This document shows positions 7,845 through 13,812 of a stretch of 14,577 bases of DNA, piece by piece (within the stretch, counting starts at the first letter, position 1; each line of letters starts with the position of its first letter). The stretch comes from Clostridium sp. UBA6758 (GTDB lineage: Bacteria; Bacillota; Clostridia; Clostridiales; Clostridiaceae), in assembly GCA_002453475.1 (NCBI GenBank), contig DKGY01000116.1, positions 156,808-171,384 of the forward strand, read 5' to 3'. The notes beneath the pieces were generated by a model. The model saw only the letters and a list, made by a program, of their open reading frames with translations, searched no databases and was not told the DNA's origin. The position numbers and the translations under genes were made by a program.

Positions 7845-8538
7845 AACTTTCTCCATAATTAAATTTATATCCTATACCTCTAATAGTTTGAATATAAATT
7901 GGATTCTTATCATTCTCCTCTATCTTTTGTCTCAGGTGTCTTACATGGACATCTACAGTTCTAGTTTCTCCTACATATTCATATCCCCATATCTTATCCA
8001 AAAGAAAATCTCTTGTCATAACTTTTCCTTTATTTTTTATGAGTATTTCTAAGAGTTCAAACTCCTTTAATGTAAGTTCTATTCTTTCTTTTCCTTTATA
8101 TACTTCATGTTTTTGATAATCTATACTTATATCTCCAAATTTATAGCTATTATCCTCTTGTTTAAAACTAGTTCTTCTTAATATAGCTTTAGCTCTAGCT
8201 ACTAATTCTCTAACCGAAAAAGGTTTCGTTATATAATCATCTGCGCCTAACTCTAATCCTAAAATCTTGTCTAGTTCCTCACCTTTAGCTGTAATCATAA
8301 TTATTGGAGTAGACTCTATCGATGATTTTTTTCTAATAGACTTACATACTTCTAATCCATCCATCCCTGGCAACATAAGGTCTAAAAATATTAGATCTGG
8401 CTTTTCATCCTCAGCTATTTTTAATGCATCAATTCCATTATCAGCAGTTATAACTTTAAATCCATTTTTAATTAAATTAAATTTGATTAGCTCTTGAATA
8501 TGTGCCTCATCATCAACTACTAATATTGTTTTCTCCAT
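7834..8538 (-). CDS. phoP: Phosphate response regulator PhoP (OmpR/PhoB family)
   Basis: This 234-residue DNA-binding response regulator is the likely activator of the pst operon. The receiver domain (about 3-118) has the acidic pair Asp9-Asp10, phospho-acceptor Asp53 in FLDLMLPG, Thr83 and Lys105 in ITKPF. A winged helix-turn-helix domain (about 130-228) follows, with RTVDVHVRHLRQKI (193-206) as recognition helix and the wing IQTIRGIGYKF. A GTG at 8547 could extend the frame, but it overlaps AAGGAG (8552-8547), which sits eight bases ahead of the ATG at 8538 and is its ribosome site. The gene starts five bases after the pgeF stop and overlaps phoR. Other OmpR-type regulators such as WalR look similar; the pairing with a PhoR-like kinase next to pst supports PhoP. 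Confidence 0.93.
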   Translation of the reverse strand: MEKTILVVDDEAHIQELIKFNLIKNGFKVITADNGIDALKIAEDEKPDLIFLDLMLPGMDGLEVCKSIRKKSSIESTPIIMITAKGEELDKILGLELGADDYITKPFSVRELVARAKAILRRTSFKQEDNSYKFGDISIDYQKHEVYKGKERIELTLKEFELLEILIKNKGKVMTRDFLLDKIWGYEYVGETRTVDVHVRHLRQKIEENDKNPIYIQTIRGIGYKFNYGESYER

Positions 8539-8543
8539 AAATA

Positions 8544-9278
8544 TCACTCCTTAATCTCATGAATAAATGCAAAGGAAAATAACCTCCCATGAGATTCTTC
8601 TTTTTTTCTATAGGAATATAATTTTTTATCCCCGCTACAGTATGTACATAAGTTTAAACATACTATACTACTTTTTTTTATTCCTTCATTTGTTAACTGT
8701 ATTTCTACACATTTTTGTAAATCTAAGTTTCTACCGTAATTAATCTGTTTATTTTTAAATAAATCATAATCTTTAAAAGTATCTATAAGCTCCTGGCTTA
8801 CTTCATAGCAACAACTTTTATTATGAGGTCCTATAAAAGCTTTAATATAGCTCTCATCACAACCGTAATTTTCCTTCATAACTTTAACACCCTGAGAAAC
8901 TATATTATTTAAAGTTCCTTTCCAACCACTATGAAGAGCTGCTATTGCTTTATTTTTAGTATCCACTAGAACTATCGGTACACAGTCCGCTGTAAATACT
9001 CCTACAGCCACATTTTTTTCTTTTGTTACAATACCATCTCCATTATAGTTTACTATAGACACATTTTTATCATAAGAATATACTTTAGTTCCATGAACTT
9101 GATTTAAAAATACAACATCATTAACTCCAAACCATTTTTTTAAATTATTCAAATTGGATTTTCCTTCATCAAGAGCTTTATTAAAGTTTAAGTCATATTT
9201 GGCTGTAGAAAATCCAATGGTTACATCACCTAAATCATAGGTTAGAAATTCATAATTTTCTATATTAGAAGATTTCAT
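8544..9278 (-). CDS. pgeF: PgeF/YfiH family multicopper-type polyphenol oxidase fold protein (peptidoglycan editing factor)
   Basis: The family (YfiH in E. coli, YlmD in Bacillus, LACC1 in animals) has been linked to peptidoglycan quality control and shown to have purine nucleoside phosphorylase and deaminase activity. The 244-residue protein keeps the metal and active-site residues: His62 in NQVHGTK, Cys99 in TADCVPIV and His116 in ALHSGWKGT. It also has IGPHNKSCCYEVS and a C-terminal SYRKKEESHGRLFSF. Two adjacent GTG codons (9293 and 9290) could add up to five residues behind AAGGGA and overlap nrdR. I prefer the ATG at 9278, one base after the nrdR stop, with a weaker GGTGAT site; this choice is uncertain. 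It is sandwiched between nrdR and phoP in what looks like one transcription unit. The substrate in this organism cannot be read from sequence. Confidence 0.9.
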   Translation of the reverse strand: MKSSNIENYEFLTYDLGDVTIGFSTAKYDLNFNKALDEGKSNLNNLKKWFGVNDVVFLNQVHGTKVYSYDKNVSIVNYNGDGIVTKEKNVAVGVFTADCVPIVLVDTKNKAIAALHSGWKGTLNNIVSQGVKVMKENYGCDESYIKAFIGPHNKSCCYEVSQELIDTFKDYDLFKNKQINYGRNLDLQKCVEIQLTNEGIKKSSIVCLNLCTYCSGDKKLYSYRKKEESHGRLFSFAFIHEIKE

Positions 9279-9279
9279 A

Positions 9280-9735
9280 TTACTTATCACCACTTAATCC
9301 CTTTATCTCTTCTATGAAGCTATTAATATCATCAAATTTTCTATATACAGATGCAAATCTTATATAAGCAACTTCATCCATACTTTTCAATTTTTCCAAT
9401 ATTAATTCTCCTATTTCCTCAGAATTTATTTCACTAGTCATGGTATTATTAAGTCTTTTTTCAATCGAATTTACTAAGTTTTCTATCTCTAGTCTTGATA
9501 CAGGTCTTTTCTCACAGGCTCTTATAACCCCACTTATGATTTTATCCCTGTTAAATACCTCTCTAGTTAAATTTCTTTTAATAACAAATATTTGTATATC
9601 CTCTATTTTTTCATAGGTAGTATATCTTTTATTGCAATTAAGACATTCTCTTCTTCGTCTAATTGCACCATCATCTTCTGTTGCTCTCGAATCTACAACT
9701 TTACTTTCTTCTCCATTGCAATAAGGACACTTCAC
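9280..9735 (-). CDS. nrdR: Transcriptional repressor NrdR
   Basis: NrdR senses ATP and dATP and represses ribonucleotide reductase genes by binding NrdR boxes. The 151-residue protein has an N-terminal zinc ribbon with Cys3, Cys6, Cys31 and Cys34 and the basic DNA-contact run IRRRRE, then an ATP-cone domain from about 46 to 136 (IFVIKRNLTREVFNRDKI onward). The start was set at the GTG at 9735. It yields the nearly universal NrdR N-terminus MKCPYC and lies about ten bases after GAGGA (9750-9746). The upstream GTG at 9744 touches that ribosome site and adds a non-conserved MIKV. The gene is between the PRC-barrel gene and pgeF, the next stop and start being one base apart. No reductase gene is in the window, so its targets lie elsewhere. 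Confidence 0.96.
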   Translation of the reverse strand: MKCPYCNGEESKVVDSRATEDDGAIRRRRECLNCNKRYTTYEKIEDIQIFVIKRNLTREVFNRDKIISGVIRACEKRPVSRLEIENLVNSIEKRLNNTMTSEINSEEIGELILEKLKSMDEVAYIRFASVYRKFDDINSFIEEIKGLSGDK

Positions 9736-9773
9736 TTTAATCACATCCTCTAAGTTTTTCTGTTTATACTACG

Positions 9774-9803
9774 ATTATACACAAAGTATTCACTATTTGT
9801 ATA
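9774..9803 (-). promoter_or_regulatory. Possible nrdR promoter with overlapping inverted repeat
   Basis: In the 85 bases between the PRC-barrel gene and nrdR, the minus strand has TATAAT (9779-9774) with TATACA (9803-9798) 18 bases upstream. Inverted arms ACAAA (9800-9796) and TTTGT (9785-9781) lie between these elements. It could let nrdR-pgeF-phoPR be expressed apart from the upstream gene. The -35 match is only moderate. Confidence 0.4.
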
Positions 9804-9820
9804 TAATTAATTCTTTTCTT

Positions 9821-10078
9821 CTAATTATTTTCAACAATTCCCTCTCCATCTACTAAAATAACATCTACTCCAATTTTTTTAATTCTCTCCCAAGGTAATT
9901 CTATGTCTTCATTTTTGGAAAACCATCCAGATTTCTGCGTTGGAAGTATGATAGCTTCTAATTTATATTCTTCACAATTAACTTTAAAATCTTTTATATA
10001 CCCAAGCTTAGTACCTGTATTAATATCTATAATTTCCATGGTTTTCAAACTATTTATCGCAAACATTGAAGTCTCCAT
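9821..10078 (-). CDS. PRC-barrel protein of the YlmC/YmxH family
   Basis: This 85-residue soluble protein is a single PRC-barrel domain, recognisable from MEIIDINTGTKLGYIKDFKV (14-33), which is the usual opening strand-turn-strand of the fold, followed by the family's W-F-rich middle and the LPWERIKKIG segment (61-70). Bacillota sporeformers commonly have one or two such proteins, named YlmC and YmxH in Bacillus subtilis; no biochemical function is established that I know of, and I cannot say which paralogue this is. A sporulation link has been suggested by neighbourhood, and here too it sits near sigE and sigG. The ATG at 10078 is preceded by AAGGAGG with about nine bases between. It is the first gene of the run leading to nrdR, pgeF and phoPR. 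Confidence 0.85.
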   Translation of the reverse strand: METSMFAINSLKTMEIIDINTGTKLGYIKDFKVNCEEYKLEAIILPTQKSGWFSKNEDIELPWERIKKIGVDVILVDGEGIVENN

Positions 10079-10126
10079 AAAAAACTCCCTCCTTAAATTT
10101 CATATCATTTTATCTATATTCTTTTT

Positions 10127-10172
10127 AAAATAGTATAGAACAAAAAAGGGAGCTTGGACTCTTTTTATACTA
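10127..10172 (-). terminator. Weak, interrupted hairpin after clc
   Basis: On the minus strand TAGTATA (10172-10166, overlapping the clc stop) can pair with TATACTA (10137-10131). Inner AAAA/TTTT and GAG/CTC pairs are interrupted by bulges, and a short TTTT follows. It may be an inefficient terminator or attenuator between clc and the PRC-barrel gene; readthrough seems likely. Confidence 0.35.
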
Positions 10173-11727
10173 AAGAAAGTTTATTTATTTCTTCTATTAC
10201 AAAAGATCGTTTATCTATATTTACTAAAACAACTATATAATCTCCACCAATTAACTTTACAGTACCTGTTGGTATTATTTCTTTATCTCCTCTTTTTATA
10301 GATACAAGAAGACATCCTTTTGGCCAATCAACTTCATTTATAAATTTTCCTTCCACTGTACTTCCCATTTCAATACAAAATTCTAGTATAGTCTTTTTGC
10401 TATTATTTTCTTCTTTAGTTAATCCGACCTTTTTAAGTAGTCTTTCTAATAGTACTTCATAAATAGGTTCATTTCTTAACAATTCTGAAGTAATGTATGA
10501 AATTATAACTACCACTGATAAAGACAATAAATGATTAAACGAACCAGTCATTTCCATTATAAGAATAATTCCTGTTATAGGAGCTTTAACTACAGCAGCA
10601 AAATATCCAGCCATACCTAATGCTATAAAATTGATAATAAACGAATTATTTATTCCAAAAATATCTATTGAAAGACCTCCAACTATGGCTCCTATAATTG
10701 ATCCTAATAATAACATTGGAAGGAATATACCTCCTGGTACTCCAGATCCAAAACAAATTAAAAGCAACAAAAATTTAACTATGTATACTGTTATTAAAAA
10801 TAAAATTGATTTTTCTCCTAATGATAAATCTAATATTAATTCATGACCGCCACCTAATAACATAGGTGCTACTAATCCAGTAATCGCTGTTATTATAAAT
10901 GGTATCATTACTTTAACTTCTTGAGGTATATTTTTAAATTTAGAGTATATATCTTGAAATAAATATATCCCCTTTGAAAATATAACTCCCATTATTCCCG
11001 TTAGAATACCTAATATAATTAAAATCCAATAATAATTTAATGGTAAGGCTTCCATTGCACCAACAGTTAATGCTGGTTCAATGCCTAAAAACCTTTTTGA
11101 TACAAAATCTGCAGTTATAGCAGCTGGCATAACTGTCAATAATACTAGTGGAGAAAAATTTCTGTGAATTTCTTCTAACGCAAATATTATACCGGATAAA
11201 GGTGAATTAAATGCAGCAGACAACCCTGCTGATGCTCCTGCTGTTATCAAAAATTCCTTTTTAACTGGCATCTTTTTATAAGTTTTTTCTGCAACTCCTT
11301 CTCCTATAGAAGCTCCAATTTGAACCGATGGGCCTTCTCTTCCAACAGAAAGTCCTGCTGCTAAAGATAAAAATCCCCCAATAAATTTATATATTAATAT
11401 TCTAAGCCAATTCATTTTTAATTTATTTATAACTCTTCCTTTTACCTGTGGAATACCACTCCCTGAAATCATCCCTTCCTGCCTTACCATAATTCCAACT
11501 AATAATCCAATGGAAGCTAAAACTCCTATTACTATAGTTGCTTTTAGTAAATCTTTACTTCCCCATAAATATAATTTATTAAAGGACATAGACAATTTGT
11601 TTATCAATACCCGGTTTATTACTATTACTCCTCCAGTTACTAATCCTATAATAATTCCTTGAATCACCAATCTAAACTTCATATTTTTCCTATGCATCAG
11701 AATTTCCTTTACTTTCTCTCCTTCCAT
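10165..11727 (-). CDS. ClC-family chloride/proton antiporter with C-terminal RCK_C-type domain
   Basis: This 520-residue membrane protein belongs to the ClC family of chloride channels and Cl-/H+ exchangers. The selectivity-filter motifs are intact: GSGIP (89-93), GREGPSVQ (129-136) with the gating glutamate Glu131, and GSGVPGGIFLP (327-337). A second glutamate pair, FALEEIHR with Glu186 matching the internal proton glutamate of the E. coli exchanger, and Tyr423 in EPIYEVL suggest an antiporter, not a channel. About a dozen or more hydrophobic segments fill residues 20-415. The soluble tail (about 445-518) ends in IIPTGTVKLIGGDYIVVLV, the pattern of a TrkA-C/RCK_C domain, which may bind a regulatory ligand. 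The ATG at 11727 has GGTGG upstream; an internal ATG at codon 11 also has an AAAGGA site. The gene stands alone between terminator-like hairpins. Confidence 0.93.
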   Translation of the reverse strand: MEGEKVKEILMHRKNMKFRLVIQGIIIGLVTGGVIVINRVLINKLSMSFNKLYLWGSKDLLKATIVIGVLASIGLLVGIMVRQEGMISGSGIPQVKGRVINKLKMNWLRILIYKFIGGFLSLAAGLSVGREGPSVQIGASIGEGVAEKTYKKMPVKKEFLITAGASAGLSAAFNSPLSGIIFALEEIHRNFSPLVLLTVMPAAITADFVSKRFLGIEPALTVGAMEALPLNYYWILIILGILTGIMGVIFSKGIYLFQDIYSKFKNIPQEVKVMIPFIITAITGLVAPMLLGGGHELILDLSLGEKSILFLITVYIVKFLLLLICFGSGVPGGIFLPMLLLGSIIGAIVGGLSIDIFGINNSFIINFIALGMAGYFAAVVKAPITGIILIMEMTGSFNHLLSLSVVVIISYITSELLRNEPIYEVLLERLLKKVGLTKEENNSKKTILEFCIEMGSTVEGKFINEVDWPKGCLLVSIKRGDKEIIPTGTVKLIGGDYIVVLVNIDKRSFVIEEINKLSLV

Positions 11728-11770
11728 TCTTCCACCACCTTATCTAAATTTTTAATTAGTAAAATATTGT

Positions 11771-11776
11771 AGTATA
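11771..11776 (-). promoter_or_regulatory. Candidate -10 element for clc
   Basis: The minus strand reads TATACT, about 44 bases before the clc ATG. The -35 position (TAGAAG at 17-base spacing) is poor, so the promoter may need an activator; the inverted repeat at 11798-11818 is centred about 44 bases upstream of the predicted start. Confidence 0.45.
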
Positions 11777-11797
11777 ACTAATCCTATTAATAACTTC

Positions 11798-11818
11798 TAT
11801 TGTGATTGAATCACAATA
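11798..11818. promoter_or_regulatory. 21-bp perfect inverted repeat, operator-like, upstream of clc
   Basis: Arms TATTGTGATT (11798-11807) and AATCACAATA (11809-11818) are perfect inverted repeats about one central base. No T run follows on either strand, so it is not a terminator. The symmetrical core TGTGATTGAATCACA looks like a dimeric regulator site. CRP and Rex sites share the TGTGA/TCACA half-sites but normally have six bases between them, whereas there are five here, so the regulator is not identified. Confidence 0.6.
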
Positions 11819-12057
11819 CCCTATTTTTTATATTAAGATAATAAATTCATGAAGAACTTTAACACACTAAATCAAATAATATCTATCATAAAAATATTTT
11901 AACAGAACAACTATATGTTAATCAAATTTTATCTAATTTTTAATCTTCATAACACATAACCTCTTTATATAGTTCATTGAATAATTTATAAATATTTATC
12001 TCTATATGAAAACTTATATGTAATTATTCACATATTCTAAATCTATAATATCCTATA

Positions 12058-12089
12058 AAGCAAAAAGGAGCCTAGGCTCCTTTTTGCTT
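12058..12089. terminator. Bidirectional terminator, 32-bp perfect palindrome
   Basis: Arms AAGCAAAAAGGAGC (12058-12071) and GCTCCTTTTTGCTT (12076-12089) are perfectly complementary over 14 bp with the self-complementary loop CTAG. Because the arm ends in a T run on both strands it can work in either direction. On the minus strand it lies about 125 bases after the sigG stop and is the probable end of the sporulation unit. Confidence 0.8.
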
Positions 12090-12213
12090 ACTTATAAATT
12101 TCAATTTTAACTTTTTTGCAATATAAATTTCTAATATACTATGAATTAATTACATAAAATATTGCATCTAGTTTTAATTCTAAAATTAAGCTACCTACCT
12201 GTAAACATTCATA

Positions 12214-12987
12214 TCACACGTGTTTTCTCATATGTTTAAGTGCTGTCTTCTCTAACCTTGAAACCTGAGCTTGAGATATTCCAATTTCATCAGCAACCTC
12301 CATTTGGGTCCTTCCTTGAAAAAATCTTAAATTTAAGATTAATTTTTCCCTATCTGTAAGCTTCTTCATGCCTTCTTTTATTGATATATTTTCAAGCCAT
12401 CCATCATCTAAATTCTTACTATCACTAATTTGATCCATAACAAATATGGCATCTCCACCATCATGGTAAATAGGTTCAAATAATGAAATCGGGTCTTGAA
12501 TTGCATCTAGTGCAAATACTACCTCTTCTTTAGGCATTTCTAGTTCTTTTGCAATTTGAGAGATAGTTGGCTCCTTATTATCCTTGTTAACAAGCTTATC
12601 TCTTACTTGTAATGCCTTATAAGCAATATCTCTTAAAGATCTACTTACTCTAATAGAGTTATTATCCCGAAGGTATCTTCTAATTTCTCCAATTATCATC
12701 GGTACTGCATAAGTGGAAAATCTAACATTTTGACTTAAATCAAAATTATCAATAGCCTTCATAAGACCTATACAGCCTACTTGAAATAAGTCATCCACAT
12801 TTTCCCCTCTGTTATTAAATCTTTGAATCACACTTAACACTAACCTTAGATTTCCTTTTATAAAATCCTCTCTACAGCCCTTATCACCTTGCTTTATCTT
12901 GATTAGTAGTTCCCTCATTTCCTTCTCTTTTAATACAGGTAGTTTCGAAGTATTCACTCCACAAATTTCTACTTTATTAATCATCAT
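12214..12987 (-). CDS. sigG: Forespore RNA polymerase sigma factor sigma-G
   Basis: Sigma-G directs late gene expression in the forespore after engulfment. The 257-residue protein has the signature N-terminus NKVEICGVNTSKLPVLK (4-20), region 2 with GNLRLVLSVIQRFNNRGENVDDLFQVG (45-71) and FSTYAVPMIIGEIRRYLRDNN (90-110), region 3 around 118-190, and the region 4 helix-turn-helix TQMEVADEIGISQAQVSRLEK (227-247). These agree closely with Bacillus sigma-G and exclude sigma-F, whose N-terminus differs. Two adjacent ATG codons (12987, 12984) can start it. The ribosome site is poor: AAGGGA lies about 13 bases upstream. This fits the low translation of sigG known in Bacillus. It follows sigE by 73 bases, as in other sporeformers. 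The residue before GNLRLV is Lys44, where Bacillus subtilis has Asn45. Confidence 0.97.
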   Translation of the reverse strand: MMINKVEICGVNTSKLPVLKEKEMRELLIKIKQGDKGCREDFIKGNLRLVLSVIQRFNNRGENVDDLFQVGCIGLMKAIDNFDLSQNVRFSTYAVPMIIGEIRRYLRDNNSIRVSRSLRDIAYKALQVRDKLVNKDNKEPTISQIAKELEMPKEEVVFALDAIQDPISLFEPIYHDGGDAIFVMDQISDSKNLDDGWLENISIKEGMKKLTDREKLILNLRFFQGRTQMEVADEIGISQAQVSRLEKTALKHMRKHV

Positions 12988-13064
12988 AAGGTCTCATTCC
13001 CTTCAGAATAATTACATTAAAATTATCTCCTGATGTAGTTTTTTTATACTAAAGACAACCTTAT
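12986..13064 (-). promoter_or_regulatory. Possible start-codon occlusion in the sigE-sigG readthrough transcript
   Basis: On the minus strand ATAAGGT (13064-13058, over the sigE stop) is complementary to ACCTTAT (12992-12986), which includes the first two bases of the sigG ATG. Between them a smaller hairpin can form: TCAG and ATAATT pairing with AATTAT and CTGA. The long arm would be present only in transcripts coming from sigE, not in one initiated in the gap. The seven-base outer stem is short, so this remains a proposal. Confidence 0.4.
13022..13049 (-). promoter_or_regulatory. Candidate sigma-F-type promoter for sigG
   Basis: The minus strand has GTATA (13049-13045) and GGAGATAAT (13030-13022), resembling the sigma-F elements GYWTA and GGnnAnnnT. 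The spacer is 14 bases, one or two shorter than usual, which weakens the call. A forespore promoter at this place is expected from the biology of sigG. Confidence 0.4.
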
Positions 13065-13801
13065 AACATTTTATTAATTTCTTTTTTAAGTCTCTTAATT
13101 ATTCTTTTTTCTAGTCTAGAAATGTAGGATTGAGATATACCAAGCATATCAGCAACTTCCTTTTGGGTTTTTTCTGTAATTCCATTTAGTCCAAATCTCA
13201 ACTCTATTATTTCTTTCTCCCGACTATTTAATTTATTCATAGCAATTCCAAGAAGTTGCTTATCCACCTCTTCTTCTATATAGTTATATACTACATTACT
13301 ATCAGTCCCTAATATATCTGATAATAACAGTTCATTTCCATCCCAATCAATATTTAACGGCTCATAAAAAGATATTTCTGTTTTTATCTTGTTATTTCTT
13401 CTTAGGTACATAAGTATTTCATTTTCTATACATCTAGAAGAATATGTTGCTAACTTGATCTTCTTTTCAGGAGCAAAGGTATTTACAGCCTTTATAAGTC
13501 CTATAGTTCCTACTGATATCAAGTCCTCTACATTTACTCCTGTATTTTCAAATTTTCTTGCTATATAAACTACTAATCTCAAGTTACGTTCAATTAGGAT
13601 AGATCTTATACTTTCATCCCCCATTTCTAAGTTTTCTACCAAAATTTCTTCTTCCTCTTTAGTCAATGGTGGTGGCAATGCATCATTTCCCCCTATGTAG
13701 TATATTGATTTGGCAAACCCCTTAAACTTACTTAAAAATCTACTTAATATACTCTGCAACCTATTTCTCATTTCTAAAAATCTTTTTAATAGCTTATTCA
13801 T
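13061..13801 (-). CDS. sigE: Mother-cell sigma factor precursor pro-sigma-E
   Basis: Sigma-E drives early mother-cell transcription after asymmetric division and is made as an inactive membrane-bound precursor cleaved by SpoIIGA. The 246-residue product has a basic amphipathic pro-sequence (about 1-33, rich in Lys, Arg, Leu and Phe), then [13 protein letters not shown] (34-46), matching the region just after the processing site in Bacillus. Region 2 includes [19 protein letters not shown] (70-88) and [20 protein letters not shown] (117-136); [18 protein letters not shown] (150-167) is sigma-E specific. Region 4 has [21 protein letters not shown] (212-232). The ATG at 13801 has GGAGG seven bases upstream. 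The gene starts 11 bases after spoIIGA stops, so protease and substrate are co-expressed. The pro-sequence appears several residues longer than the Bacillus subtilis one. Confidence 0.97.
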   Translation of the reverse strand: MNKLLKRFLEMRNRLQSILSRFLSKFKGFAKSIYYIGGNDALPPPLTKEEEEILVENLEMGDESIRSILIERNLRLVVYIARKFENTGVNVEDLISVGTIGLIKAVNTFAPEKKIKLATYSSRCIENEILMYLRRNNKIKTEISFYEPLNIDWDGNELLLSDILGTDSNVVYNYIEEEVDKQLLGIAMNKLNSREKEIIELRFGLNGITEKTQKEVADMLGISQSYISRLEKRIIKRLKKEINKML

Positions 13802-13812
13802 AAAAATTCCTC

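Larger units (their letters stand above)
11728..12213. other. Gene-free interval between sigG and clc
   Basis: These 486 bases are very AT-rich and contain no open frame with a credible ribosome site on either strand; the few ATG-led frames stop within about 15 codons. The interval holds the bidirectional terminator palindrome (12058-12089), the sigG 3' trailer (12090-12213) and the clc leader with its inverted-repeat element and promoter. A further candidate promoter on the minus strand is TTGATT (11925-11920) with TAAAAT (11901-11896) at 18-base spacing, which would give clc a leader of over 150 bases. I see no riboswitch fold I recognise, including the fluoride type sometimes found near anion transporters. 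Confidence 0.6.

Noticed and set aside
7756..8052. Plus-strand open frame spanning the phoP-phoR junction
   Set aside because: It is antisense to two conserved genes; the hydrophobic translation reflects AT-rich codons, not a real protein.
5035..8538. A novel defence or signalling island around phoPR-pst
   Set aside because: All genes are standard members of the phosphate regulon with intact motifs and normal order; nothing indicates a new system.
9903..10133. Plus-strand open frame opposite the PRC-barrel gene
   Set aside because: It would overlap a well-started conserved gene and lacks an upstream Shine-Dalgarno sequence.
11916..11960. Short plus-strand frame (about 14 codons) in the clc-sigG interval
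   Set aside because: No ribosome site, no promoter that I can see, and the frame ends at once; ordinary chance in AT-rich DNA.
11728..12057. Riboswitch, such as a fluoride or purine type, in the clc leader
   Set aside because: I looked for the conserved core sequences and for stable GC-containing helices and found neither; the only clear symmetry is the short operator-like repeat.
12160..12190. AT-only inverted repeat TTAATT/AATTAA downstream of sigG
   Set aside because: Six A-T pairs with a four-base loop form a very weak stem and are expected by chance at this base composition.
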